A stretch of 64,000 nucleotides of DNA from Streptomyces gossypii (lineage in GTDB: Bacteria > Actinomycetota > Actinomycetes > Streptomycetales > Streptomycetaceae): positions 124,001-188,000 of the forward strand of contig NZ_JAJAGO010000013.1 in NCBI RefSeq assembly GCF_025165795.1, given 5' to 3'. Of the stretch, positions 7,535 to 15,975 are shown piece by piece (within the stretch, counting starts at the first letter, position 1; the number at the start of each line of letters is the position of its first letter). The position numbers and the translations under genes are program-made. The notes under the pieces were generated by a model. It saw only the letters and a program-made list of their open reading frames with translations. It ran no database searches and was not told where the DNA came from.

Positions 7535-8584
7535 GTGGTCTCGCACTGGTCCCACAGACGCCTCCCGTCACCTCGACGCACCCTGGGCTGGCCCTTGCGG
7601 GCCACCGTGCTCACCGCTGCGGCCGGTGTCGTCGCGGCGCTCGCCACCGCCCCCGCCGGAGCGGAGCCCGACGACCTCTCCGCCGCACAGGCCGGGGTAC
7701 GCGTGGACCGCCTCTACGCCCAGGCCGAGCGGGTCACCGAGAAGTACAACGGCGCCGCGGAGCAGGTGGCCGAGCTCCGCGAGGAGCTCAGCCGCGTGCA
7801 GGAGCGCGCGGCCAGGGGCCAGCAGCGGGTCAATCGCCTGCGCGGCGACCTCGGAGCCCTCGCCGGTGCGCAGTACCGCTCCGGCGGCCTGCACCCGACG
7901 CTCGCCCTGCTGCTGTCCGAGGATCCGGGCGCCTATCTCTCCAGGGCCGCCGCCCTCGAGCGGATCAGCGGCAGCCAGAGCGAGAAGCTGCGTCAGTTCG
8001 AAGGAGCCCGGCGCACCCTGGGCCAGGCCCGGGAGGAGGGCGACCGGAAGCTGGAGCGGCTGGAGCGCCAGCGCGGCACGCTGCGGGCCCACAAGAAGAC
8101 CGTACAGACGAAGCTCGCCTCGGCCCGGAGGCTCCTCCACCAGCTCTCGCCCCAGGAGCGCGCGGAGCGGGAGCGCACCACCGCACGCGGCACCAGCGGC
8201 CCGCAGCCCGGCGCACAGGGCGGTCCCGGGGCATCCTCAGCCCGCGCGGCGGCTGCCGTGGCGGCGGCCCGCGGTGCCCTCGGGTCCCCGTACGCCTGGG
8301 GGCAGGCGGGGCCGGGCGCCTTCGACTGCTCCGGGCTCACCCAGTGGGCCTACCGTCAGGCCGGGGTCTCCCTCCCGCGCACCTCCCAGGCCCAGGCGTC
8401 GGCCGGGCGGCGCGTGCCGCTGTCCGAAGCCAGGCCAGGTGATCTCGTCATCTACCGGGCCGACGCCAGCCATGTCGGGATGTACGTGGGCGGCGGCCAG
8501 GTGGTTCACGCCCCGTACCCGGGCGCGCAGGTGCGGTATGAGGCGGTGGGCATGCTCCCCGTCTCGGCGGTGGCCCGCCCTTGA
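7535..8584 (+). CDS. Second secreted NlpC/P60 endopeptidase, tandem paralogue
   Basis: Also 349 residues, from a GTG at 7535 preceded by GGAAGG at 7-nt spacing. The architecture matches the upstream gene: signal peptide (ATVLTAAAGVVAALATAPAGAEP), coiled coil with shared motifs (EKYNGAAEQVAELREELS versus ETYNGAKEKQTKLQKQVS), and NlpC/P60 domain with GAFDCSGLTQWAYRQAGVSLPRTSQAQAS and DASHVGMYVGGGQVVHAP. The gene is distinctly more Arg-rich and GC-rich than its neighbour, so the duplication is old. Its 216-bp upstream region contains no ydaO-like element, so the two copies may be regulated separately. Confidence 0.9.
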   Translation: MVSHWSHRRLPSPRRTLGWPLRATVLTAAAGVVAALATAPAGAEPDDLSAAQAGVRVDRLYAQAERVTEKYNGAAEQVAELREELSRVQERAARGQQRVNRLRGDLGALAGAQYRSGGLHPTLALLLSEDPGAYLSRAAALERISGSQSEKLRQFEGARRTLGQAREEGDRKLERLERQRGTLRAHKKTVQTKLASARRLLHQLSPQERAERERTTARGTSGPQPGAQGGPGASSARAAAAVAAARGALGSPYAWGQAGPGAFDCSGLTQWAYRQAGVSLPRTSQAQASAGRRVPLSEARPGDLVIYRADASHVGMYVGGGQVVHAPYPGAQVRYEAVGMLPVSAVARP

Positions 8585-8612
8585 CCATGCGACTGACCGT
8601 ACGATCACTCAT

Positions 8613-9881
8613 GTGGGTGGTCGGGCGGTAGGCGGGCGACGGCCGGGCGGCAAGGTGCCGGTCCCGCCGGCCGCCGTATGCGCGGCGCTCGCCCTGCTCG
8701 CGGCGCTGTCCGCCTGCGGCGGCCCCTCCGAGGGGCAGGGTGACGCGCGTTCGGAGATCCGCCGACTGCTCGCCCGGCAGGCGGAGGCCGTCATCGCGGG
8801 CGACGAGGGCGGCTATCTCGCGGCCGTCGACCCTCACAGGGGCGCCGCCGACTACCGCGCCGCGCAGCGCCGCGCGTTCGGGAACCTGCGCGAGCTGCCG
8901 CTCGCCGAATGGACGGCCCGCGTCACCGAGGTGGAGGTCCAGGGCAGTCGCGCCGAGGCCGAGGTACGGCTGCGCTACCGCATCCGCGGCTACGACGAGG
9001 CTCCGCTCACGGCCACCGAGCAGCTGGTCCTCACCCGGCGGGACGACGGCTGGTTCGTCACCCAGGAGCGCGGCGGCAGCCCCCGGCAGCTGTGGGAACA
9101 GGGCAAGGTCACGGTGCTGCGCGGCGAGCGCAGCCTGGTGCTGGGGGTCGGCGCCGGTACGGAGGCGGAGCGCGGCACACTGCGCGGGATCGCCGCCGCC
9201 GCCGAACGCGCCGTGCCCGCCGTGTCCCAGGAGTGGCCGCACCCGTGGGCGGAGCGCGTGATCGTCGAAGTGCCGGGCAGCCTGCGGGGGATGGGCGAGC
9301 TGCTGGGGGCGCCCCCTGAGTCGTACGAGGGGACGGCGGCGGTGACCAGGGGAGAGGGCGGTCGCGCCGAGGAGGCACCCGCGGACCGGATCGTCGTCAA
9401 CCCGGAGGCGTACGGGCTGCTGAACGAGGACGGCCGGCAGCTCGTCATGACGCACGAGACACTTCATGTCGCCACCCGCGCACACACCAGCGGGTCCACT
9501 CCGCTGTGGCTCTCCGAAGGGCTCGCCGACTGGTTCGGCTACCGGGGCACCGGGCGTACGCCCCGCGAGGCCGCACCGGAACTGGCCCGTGCCGTACCGG
9601 ACGGCAGGGTGCCGGACGCGCTGCCACGGGACCGGGACTTCCGCTTCGGGGGCGGCCCCGAGGAGCTGGGGCGCGCCTACGAGGGCGGCTGGCTCGCCTG
9701 CCGGATGATCGAGGAACGCTGGGGCCAGGAGCGGCTGATGGCGTTCTATTCGGCGGTCGGCGGGCAGGGGAAGGCGGAGCGGGACGCGGCGGTCGAACGG
9801 GCGCTGCGGGACGTGCTCGGAGTGAGCCCGGCGGAGTTCACCGCGCAGTGGCGCGCGTATCTGCGCGCCGAACTCTCCTGA
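8613..9881 (+). CDS. Lipoprotein with HExxH metallopeptidase-like domain
   Basis: About 422 residues from a GTG at 8613, 28 bp after the previous stop. A hydrophobic leader ends in a lipobox (AALSAC|GG), so the mature protein is lipid-anchored outside the cell. Residues ~45-160 look like an NTF2-like/SnoaL-type β-domain (AEAEVRLRYRIRGYDEAPLT). The C-terminal half has a gluzincin signature: VMTHETLHVATRAH (HExxH) followed by LSEGLADWFGYRG supplying the third zinc ligand Glu. This is the arrangement of peptidase_MA-like domains. Its place after two wall endopeptidases suggests an envelope role (inference). The frame is open far upstream over the NlpC/P60 gene, but that part is a shadow. Confidence 0.8.
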   Translation: MGGRAVGGRRPGGKVPVPPAAVCAALALLAALSACGGPSEGQGDARSEIRRLLARQAEAVIAGDEGGYLAAVDPHRGAADYRAAQRRAFGNLRELPLAEWTARVTEVEVQGSRAEAEVRLRYRIRGYDEAPLTATEQLVLTRRDDGWFVTQERGGSPRQLWEQGKVTVLRGERSLVLGVGAGTEAERGTLRGIAAAAERAVPAVSQEWPHPWAERVIVEVPGSLRGMGELLGAPPESYEGTAAVTRGEGGRAEEAPADRIVVNPEAYGLLNEDGRQLVMTHETLHVATRAHTSGSTPLWLSEGLADWFGYRGTGRTPREAAPELARAVPDGRVPDALPRDRDFRFGGGPEELGRAYEGGWLACRMIEERWGQERLMAFYSAVGGQGKAERDAAVERALRDVLGVSPAEFTAQWRAYLRAELS

Positions 9882-10005
9882 GCGTCTGAGCCTGTCGGCC
9901 CTGACCCGCGCTGCCGGTTCCCGCTCCCGCGTCGGGCGGCGCCTGCCCCCTTCACCGTCCTGGCACGGACATGCGTCGCGTCACCCGATCGCCCGAGCAG
10001 GCCCG

Positions 10006-11241
10006 CTACGGGGCTGATCCGGCGCTTTGCCGCTGGCCGCGCCGGGACGCCTCGCTTCCGGGCGGACCCTGCCCGACGCGGCACTGGCTGACCGTCGTGC
10101 GCCACAGCACCCGGCAGGCCAGCAGCGACGCGGCGACCAGCAGGCCGTTGCGTGCGAGGAGCAGCCCGATGCCCAGCCGGTCGCTGGCGACCACATGGCC
10201 GAACCAGATGGGGAACTCCAGCAGCGTCACGGCCGTCGCCGCCAGGACCAGCAGGGCGGGCACCCCCTGGCGGCTGGACCGCAGCGTCACGCACACCGCC
10301 GCCAGACCGACCAGCCAGACCAGGTACTGCGGGCTGATGACCCGGCTGGTCGTGGTGAAGACCAGCACCGCGGCGAACGCCGCGTCAGCCGGTGTGCTCG
10401 CCGTCCATTCCACGGCGCGCAGCCGCCACCACACGAGCCAGCCGAGGGCCGCCGCCGAGAGCAGGAGCGAGGCGTCGGCGACCACGCCCACATGCGGGCC
10501 GAGGAACTCTATCGACCCGTAGTTGAGCCGCACCTCCCCTTCCCAGCCGTAGTGCCGGGCGATGTGGAAGACCAGCGAGCCGAGCGACTCCACCTCGATC
10601 CCGCGGTCCCGCTGGGCGGTGAGAAAGCCGAACGCGCCGGGCATCGTCGCCGCGAAGAGCACCCCCAGCAGCGCGGCCACCCCGACCGCGGTGGCCCACA
10701 CCGTGCGGGTGACCCGGCCGCGCGGGGTGCCCAGGAGCAGCAGCGCGGGCCACACCTTCAGCATCGCCCCGAACGCCGCCAGCCCCGCCGCCACCCGAGG
10801 ATGGCGGGGCAGCGCCAGCAGCGCGGCGACGGCGACGGCGACCACCATCAGGTCGTAGCGCGAGTAGACCGTCGGCCCCAGCAGCGGCACCCCGGCCACC
10901 CAGCACCACGCGCCCGCCAGGCGGCCCTCCGTGCGGGTGCCCGCGCGCAGCAGCAGCGCGAACGCCGCCGCGTCGGCGGCGCACGCCAGGAGGAAGAACG
11001 CCGTCGTGTAGTCGAGGAAGGGCAGCGCGCCCGGTGAGAGCACCGCGAGGGCGGCACCGGGCGGGTACTGCCAGGTGACGTCGTCCAGCGGGAAGGAGCC
11101 GGTCCGCAGCACCTCGGACCAGCCCTGGTAGATCACCGTGACATCGGAGGTGACGTCGGGGCCCTGCAGCGTGAACACCTTGAAGACGAACAGCAGCAGC
11201 AGAGCCCGGGTCGCGAGCCAGACGGCTACGGGGAGGCGCAT
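10006..11241 (-). CDS. GT87-family (DUF2029) membrane mannosyltransferase-like protein
   Basis: A 411-residue polytopic protein. It begins MRLPVAVWLATRALLLLFVFK and has about ten helices with the GT-C style short loops of GT87. These include an acidic/aromatic extracytoplasmic segment near the N-terminus (DDVTWQYPPGAALAVL) and YSRYDLMVVAVAVAALL. The family includes actinobacterial PimE, which adds α-1,2-mannose from polyprenyl-phosphate-mannose on the outer face. The divergent neighbour is a GT4 PimB'-like enzyme, so both may act in phosphatidylinositol mannoside or other mannan synthesis (inference). A TACTGT box lies 7 bp before the ATG and there is no SD, suggesting leaderless mRNA. Confidence 0.78.
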   Translation of the reverse strand: MRLPVAVWLATRALLLLFVFKVFTLQGPDVTSDVTVIYQGWSEVLRTGSFPLDDVTWQYPPGAALAVLSPGALPFLDYTTAFFLLACAADAAAFALLLRAGTRTEGRLAGAWCWVAGVPLLGPTVYSRYDLMVVAVAVAALLALPRHPRVAAGLAAFGAMLKVWPALLLLGTPRGRVTRTVWATAVGVAALLGVLFAATMPGAFGFLTAQRDRGIEVESLGSLVFHIARHYGWEGEVRLNYGSIEFLGPHVGVVADASLLLSAAALGWLVWWRLRAVEWTASTPADAAFAAVLVFTTTSRVISPQYLVWLVGLAAVCVTLRSSRQGVPALLVLAATAVTLLEFPIWFGHVVASDRLGIGLLLARNGLLVAASLLACRVLWRTTVSQCRVGQGPPGSEASRRGQRQSAGSAP

Positions 11242-11248
11242 GACAAGG

Positions 11249-11283
11249 ACAGTACCTTTCCGGTCACGGCCGCCCGGTACTGT
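11249..11283. promoter_or_regulatory. Divergent leaderless promoters (paired TACTGT -10 boxes)
   Basis: Only 50 bp separate the two glycosyltransferase ATGs. A TACTGT box faces each way: minus strand at 11254-11249, 7 nt before the ATG at 11241; plus strand at 11278-11283, 8 nt before the ATG at 11292. Both are embedded in GGTACTGT. No SD sequence is present, so both transcripts are probably leaderless. No clear -35 boxes were found. Confidence 0.5.
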
Positions 11284-11291
11284 CGTCAGCG

Positions 11292-12443
11292 ATGCACAAG
11301 ACCCTGATCGTCACGAACGATTTTCCGCCCCGCCCCGGGGGGATCCAGGCGTTCCTGCACAGCATGGCGCTCCGCCTCGACCCCGCCCGGGTCGTCGTCT
11401 ACGCCTCCACCTGGAAGCGCGGCCGAGAGGGCGCCGAGGCCACCGCGCGCTTCGACGCCGAGCAGCCCTTCACCGTCGTACGCGACCGCGCGACCATGCT
11501 GCTGCCCACACCGGCCGTCACCCGCCGGGCGGCGGCGCTGCTGCGCGCGCACGACTGCCGTTCCGTGTGGTTCGGGGCGGCGGCGCCGCTCGGGCTGATG
11601 GCACCGGCGCTGCGCGAGGCCGGGGCGGAGCGGCTGGTGGCCACCACACACGGGCACGAGGCGGGCTGGGCGCAGCTCCCGGGCGCCCGGCTGCTGCTGC
11701 GCAGGATCGGGGACGGCACCGACACCCTCACCTATCTGGGGGAGTACACGCGCTCCCGGATCGCGGGTGCGCTGAGCGCCCCCGCAGCGGCCCGGATGGT
11801 GCAACTGCCGCCCGGTGTCGACGAGAAGACCTTCCGGCCCGGCCATCCGGGCTCCCCCGGCGCTCTGGTGCGGGAACGGCTGGGGCTGAGCGACCGGCCG
11901 GTGGTGGTCTGTGTCTCGCGGCTCGTCCGGCGCAAGGGACAGGACACGCTCATCGCGGCGATGCCGCGTGTGCTGGCCGCCGTGCCCGACGCCGTCCTGC
12001 TGATCGTCGGGGACGGCCCCTACCGTACGGACCTGGTGAAGCTGGCCGCCGCGACCGGGGTCTCCGCATCCGTGCGCTTCACCGGCGCCGTTCCCTGGGA
12101 GGAACTGGCCGCGCACCACGGCGCGGGCGACGTCTTCGCCATGCCGTGCCGGACGCGCCGGGGCGGGCTGGACGTGGAGGGTCTGGGCATCGTCTACCTG
12201 GAGGCGTCGGCCAGCGGACTGCCCGTCGTCGCCGGTGACTCGGGGGGCGCACCGGACGCGGTGCTGGACGGCGAGACCGGCTGGGTGGTGCCCGGCGGCG
12301 CGCCCGAGCACGCGGCCGACCGTATCGTCACGCTGCTGCGAGACCCGGAGCTGCGGGCCCGGATGGGGGCGCGGGGGCGGGCGTGGGTGGAGGAGAAGTG
12401 GTCCTGGGACCTGCTGGCGGGGCGCCTGCGGGAGTTGCTGTAG
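11292..12443 (+). CDS. GT4 glycosyltransferase, PimB'-like
   Basis: A 383-residue GT-B enzyme. The N-terminus HKTLIVTNDFPPRPGGIQAFL is the signature of actinobacterial phosphatidylinositol mannosyltransferase PimB' and its close relatives. The C-terminal domain has VVVCVSRLVRRKGQDTLI and the retaining EX7E motif within VEGLGIVYLEASASGLPVVAG, which binds the nucleotide-sugar. It likely transfers mannose from GDP-mannose to a phosphatidylinositol (mono)mannoside at the inner membrane face. It is transcribed divergently from the GT87 gene. Exact acceptor specificity cannot be read from the sequence. Confidence 0.82.
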   Translation: MHKTLIVTNDFPPRPGGIQAFLHSMALRLDPARVVVYASTWKRGREGAEATARFDAEQPFTVVRDRATMLLPTPAVTRRAAALLRAHDCRSVWFGAAAPLGLMAPALREAGAERLVATTHGHEAGWAQLPGARLLLRRIGDGTDTLTYLGEYTRSRIAGALSAPAAARMVQLPPGVDEKTFRPGHPGSPGALVRERLGLSDRPVVVCVSRLVRRKGQDTLIAAMPRVLAAVPDAVLLIVGDGPYRTDLVKLAAATGVSASVRFTGAVPWEELAAHHGAGDVFAMPCRTRRGGLDVEGLGIVYLEASASGLPVVAGDSGGAPDAVLDGETGWVVPGGAPEHAADRIVTLLRDPELRARMGARGRAWVEEKWSWDLLAGRLRELL

Positions 12444-12515
12444 CCGTACGCGCGCTGAGCAGGAGGCCGACCGGACCCGGAACGAACGCGACGGGCTTGA
12501 GGTAGGGTGCCGTAC

Positions 12516-12575
12516 ATGTTCGCGCAGACGACAACCGGTAACTGGTGGTGGACCGCTCACCCGGCGGCCCACTGA
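12516..12575 (+). CDS. trpL: Tryptophan leader peptide (trpL), 19 residues
   Basis: An ATG at 12516 opens a 19-codon frame, MFAQTTTGNWWWTAHPAAH, ending TGA at 12573-12575. It has three consecutive TGG codons and lies about 100 bp upstream of an anthranilate synthase gene. A GC-rich hairpin follows at 12600-12620. This is the classic arrangement of ribosome-mediated attenuation, which is known for Streptomyces trp genes: stalling at the Trp codons when charged tRNA-Trp is scarce should prevent the terminator. Confidence 0.88.
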   Translation: MFAQTTTGNWWWTAHPAAH

Positions 12576-12599
12576 CTGCGCGCACCCCAGACCGACGCG

Positions 12600-12620
12600 A
12601 GGCCGCCCGAGGGGCGGCCT
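12600..12620 (+). terminator. trp attenuator hairpin
   Basis: GGCCGCCC (12601-12608) pairs with GGGCGGCC (12612-12619) around GAG, plus a flanking A-T pair. It lies 25 bp after the leader peptide stop and 58 bp before the structural gene. An alternative antiterminator pairing is expected with GC-rich sequence around 12562-12600. Confidence 0.75.
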
Positions 12621-12678
12621 TCCGTATGTCCGGGCAGGACACGGGTCGTTCCTCCGCATCATTCCGGAAGGAACCCGC

Positions 12679-14724
12679 ATGTCCCAGCCCACACCGCAGC
12701 CCACACCCCGGCCCACACTCCAGCCCGTCCCCGGCCCGTTCAGCCTCGACCGGCTGCGCGCCGAGGACGGTCCGCCTTTCGCGCTGCTGCGCAGGCGCAC
12801 CCCCGGCAGGGACGGCAACACCGTCGAGGTGCTCGTCGGCGAGGTGCGGGAGGTCTCCCGGCTCGCCGACCTCCCGACCGGTGACGAGGGCCGTGGCGCG
12901 CTGGCCCTGGTGCCCTTCCGGCAGATCGCGGAGCGCGGCTTCGCCACGCGCGACGACGGCACCCCGCTCGCGGTCCTGGTACCGGACGAGACGTACGAAC
13001 TGCCGCTCCAGGACGTGCTGCACGAGCTGCCCCAACACCGCGTGCAGGTGTCCGAAGGCGCCTTCGACGTGGACGACGCGGCCTACGAGGAGATCGTGCG
13101 TCGCGTCGTGACGGAGGAGATCGGCGCGGGGGAGGGCGCCAACTTCGTCATCCGGCGGAACTTCGAGGGCGTCGTCCACGGCTTCTCCCGCGCCGACGCC
13201 CTCGCGCTCTTCCGCCGGCTGCTCAGCGAGGAGCAGGGCGCCTACTGGACCTTCCTGGTGCACACCGGAGACCGGGTGCTGGTCGGTGCCAGCCCGGAGG
13301 TGCACGTACGGATGAGCGGCGGCACCGCCGTCATGAACCCGATCAGCGGCACCTACCGCTATCCGCCGGAGGGCCCGTCCACCGAGGGCCTGCTGGAGTT
13401 CCTCGCCGACCGCAAGGAGAGCGAGGAGCTGTCCATGGTCGTCGACGAGGAGCTCAAGATGATGAGCGTCATCGGTGACCACGGCGGCGTCGTCGTCGGC
13501 CCCCGCCTGCGGGAGATGGCCCATCTGGCGCACACCGAGTACGAGTTGCGCGGCCAGAGCTCGCTGGACGTACGCGAGGTGCTCCGCGAGACGATGTTCG
13601 CCGCGACCGTCACCGGCTCACCCGTCGAGAACGCCTGCCGGGTGATCAAGCGGTACGAGCCGACGGGGCGGGGCTACTACGCGGGTGCGCTGGCGCTGCT
13701 CGGTGAGTCGGACGGGGCGCAGACCCTCGACTCACCGATCCTCATCCGCACCGCCCACATCGACACCGCCGACGGCAGACTGCGGGTGCCGGTCGGGGCC
13801 ACCCTCGTACGCGCCTCGGACCCGGCGGCCGAGGTCGCCGAGACCCATGCCAAGGCCGCCGGGGTGCTCACCGCGCTGGGCGTACGGGAGGCGCCCGCGG
13901 GCGGCGTGCGGCCGCGTGCACGGCTTGCCGGCGACCCGCGGGTGCAGGCGGCGCTGGCTGCCCGCCGCACCGGACTCGCCCCGTTCTGGCTGCGGATGCA
14001 GGAGCACAGCGCCGAGCGGCACGGGCACGCCCTCGTGGTGGACGCCGAGGACACCTTCACCTCGATGCTCGCCCATCTCCTGCGGGTGTGCGGGTTCGGG
14101 GTGACGGTCCGCCGCTATGACGAGCCGGGGCTGCGCGAGGCGGCGCTCGCGCATCCGGGCCCCGTGGTGCTCGGGCCCGGGCCGGGCGATCCGCGCGATG
14201 TGGCCGACCCGAAGATGCGGTTCCTGCGCGGGCTGACGCGGGAGCTGCTCGCCGGGCACCGGCAGGGGGTGCTCGGGGTGTGCCTGGGGCACGAGCTGAT
14301 CGCCGCCGAGATGGGGTCCGCCGAGCTGCCGTTCGCCGGGTCGGGGTCGGGGTCCGCAGGAGCGGTGCCGGGGCTGGAGCTGGTGCGGAAGGCACGGCCG
14401 TACCAGGGGGCGCAGGAGCGGATCGACCTCTTCGGGCAGCCGGAGACCGTCGGCTTCTACAACTCCTTCACCGCACGCTGCGACGAGGCGGCTGTCACCG
14501 AACTCGCGCCGCTCGGGGTCGAACTGAGCCGCGACCCGGACAGCGGCGAGGTGTACGCGCTGCGCGGGCCCGGCTTCGCGGGCGTGCAGTTCCACCCCGA
14601 GTCCGTCCTGACGCTGAACGGCGCCCGGGTGACGGCCGGGCTGCTGGGGCGTGTTGCGAACGTACCGCCTGGCCCGCGGCACCCTGCGCGGACCCTCGCA
14701 GCGTTGTCGGAATCGCCCGAGTAA
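12679..14724 (+). CDS. trpE: Fused anthranilate synthase (TrpE-TrpG type)
   Basis: A 681-residue protein from ATG 12679 with GGAAGGAA upstream. Residues ~1-440 form the chorismate-binding component I domain (NPISGTYRYP, FLADRKESEELSMVVDEELK, REVLRETMFAATVTGSP, GRGYYAGALALLG). Residues ~455-681 form a class I glutamine amidotransferase with nucleophile Cys in GVCLGHELIA and His/Glu in GVQFHPESVLT. It should make anthranilate from chorismate using glutamine-derived ammonia in one chain. The short Pro/Thr-rich N-terminus (PTPQPTPRPTLQP) is probably a disordered extension. Attenuation by the upstream trpL fits tryptophan supply rather than phenazine or another secondary pathway. No other trp gene is adjacent. 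Confidence 0.9.
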   Translation: MSQPTPQPTPRPTLQPVPGPFSLDRLRAEDGPPFALLRRRTPGRDGNTVEVLVGEVREVSRLADLPTGDEGRGALALVPFRQIAERGFATRDDGTPLAVLVPDETYELPLQDVLHELPQHRVQVSEGAFDVDDAAYEEIVRRVVTEEIGAGEGANFVIRRNFEGVVHGFSRADALALFRRLLSEEQGAYWTFLVHTGDRVLVGASPEVHVRMSGGTAVMNPISGTYRYPPEGPSTEGLLEFLADRKESEELSMVVDEELKMMSVIGDHGGVVVGPRLREMAHLAHTEYELRGQSSLDVREVLRETMFAATVTGSPVENACRVIKRYEPTGRGYYAGALALLGESDGAQTLDSPILIRTAHIDTADGRLRVPVGATLVRASDPAAEVAETHAKAAGVLTALGVREAPAGGVRPRARLAGDPRVQAALAARRTGLAPFWLRMQEHSAERHGHALVVDAEDTFTSMLAHLLRVCGFGVTVRRYDEPGLREAALAHPGPVVLGPGPGDPRDVADPKMRFLRGLTRELLAGHRQGVLGVCLGHELIAAEMGSAELPFAGSGSGSAGAVPGLELVRKARPYQGAQERIDLFGQPETVGFYNSFTARCDEAAVTELAPLGVELSRDPDSGEVYALRGPGFAGVQFHPESVLTLNGARVTAGLLGRVANVPPGPRHPARTLAALSESPE

Positions 14725-14753
14725 CCCATGACGACGGTCTGACCGGTCGCGCC

Positions 14754-14800
14754 GCCGGTTCGGGGGCCGGGGGCGGCCGGCCCCCGGCCCCCGAACCGGC
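14754..14800. terminator. Bidirectional terminator between trpE and pfkA
   Basis: A perfect 20-bp GC-rich stem (14754-14773 with 14781-14800) around the 7-nt loop CGGCCGG. It lies between convergent gene ends at 14724 and 14807. Confidence 0.85.
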
Positions 14801-14806
14801 AGACTC

Positions 14807-15835
14807 TCAGCCGAAGAACACCCCCGCTTCCTCGTACAGCTCGGGGGAGACCGTCTTGAGCTTCTCCGTCGCCTCCCGGAGCGGCACCCGCACGATGTCG
14901 GTGCCCTGGAGCGCGACCATCGTGCCCCAGTCGCCGTCGTGCACCGCGTCGATCGCGTGCAGCCCGAAGCGGGTGGCGAGCCAGCGGTCGAACGCGCTGG
15001 GGGTGCCGCCCCGCTGGACGTGCCCGAGCACCGTCGTGCGGGCCTCCTTGCCGGTGCGCTGCTCCACCTCCTTGGCCAGCCACTCGCCGATGCCCGACAG
15101 CCGGACATGCCCGAAGGAGTCCGTCGAGCCGTCCTTGAGCACCATCTGGCCGTCCAGCGGCATCGCGCCCTCGGCGACCACGACGATGGGCGCGTAACTC
15201 GCCTTGAACCGGGACTCCACCCAGCCGCACACCTTCTCGATGTCGAAGCGCTGCTCGGGGATGAGGATGCAGTTCGCGCCGCCCGCGAGCCCGGAGTGCA
15301 GCGCGATCCATCCGGCGTGCCGCCCCATCACCTCCACGACCAGCACTCTCATATGGGATTCGGCGGTGGTGTGCAGGCGGTCGATGGCCTCGGTGGCCAC
15401 TTGGACGGCGGTGTCGAAGCCGAAGGTGTAGTCCGTGGCCGAGAGGTCGTTGTCGATGGTCTTGGGGACGCCGACGCACTTGATGCCGACCTCGGAAGTC
15501 AGCTTCGCGGCGACGCCGAGGGTGTCCTCCCCGCCGATCGCGATCAGCGCGTCCACCTCGTGCTTGGCAAGGTTCTCCCGGATCCGCCGCACCCCGTCCT
15601 CCTCCTTGAACGGGTTGGTGCGCGAGGAGCCCAGGATCGTGCCGCCGCGCGGCAGCGTGCCGCGCACCGTCGGGATGTCGAGTGGCATGGCGTCGCCCTC
15701 CAGAGGACCGCGCCAGCCGTCCCGGAAGCCGAGGAAGCTGTAGTCGTACCGCTGGACTCCCTTACGGACGACGGCCCGCATGACCGCGTTGAGACCGGGG
15801 CAGTCGCCGCCACCGGTCAGCACTCCGACCCGCAT
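14807..15835 (-). CDS. pfkA: 6-phosphofructokinase with PPi-type signature
   Basis: A 342-residue group A phosphofructokinase: GVLTGGGDCPGLNAV, PKTIDNDL catalytic loop, MGRHAGWIAL, LGHVQRGG. Two positions diagnostic of the phosphoryl donor are Asp104 (in GGEDTLG) and Lys125 (in PKTIDND). ATP-dependent enzymes have Gly at both, while PPi-dependent enzymes have Asp and Lys. By published structure-function rules this copy should prefer pyrophosphate, as in the Amycolatopsis methanolica enzyme with the same GGEDT motif. Streptomyces carry several pfkA paralogues, so this may not be the main glycolytic one. Donor specificity is predicted, not shown. Confidence 0.92.
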   Translation of the reverse strand: MRVGVLTGGGDCPGLNAVMRAVVRKGVQRYDYSFLGFRDGWRGPLEGDAMPLDIPTVRGTLPRGGTILGSSRTNPFKEEDGVRRIRENLAKHEVDALIAIGGEDTLGVAAKLTSEVGIKCVGVPKTIDNDLSATDYTFGFDTAVQVATEAIDRLHTTAESHMRVLVVEVMGRHAGWIALHSGLAGGANCILIPEQRFDIEKVCGWVESRFKASYAPIVVVAEGAMPLDGQMVLKDGSTDSFGHVRLSGIGEWLAKEVEQRTGKEARTTVLGHVQRGGTPSAFDRWLATRFGLHAIDAVHDGDWGTMVALQGTDIVRVPLREATEKLKTVSPELYEEAGVFFG

Positions 15836-15975
15836 GGGATCTCCCTTCTCCGCGTGGACGCAACAGCGGCCACGCTAGCGGTGATCCACGTCACACGGGG
15901 ATGGTCAGGATGGACGGAATTCCGGGAAGATGGCGGAAATCAAACGGAGTTGGTGCGCCCGACCCCCACGCCCGC

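Noticed and set aside
7626..8612. 329-codon upstream extension of the lipoprotein gene
   Set aside because: It overlaps the second NlpC/P60 gene and has shadow composition; the lipobox fits a start at 8613.
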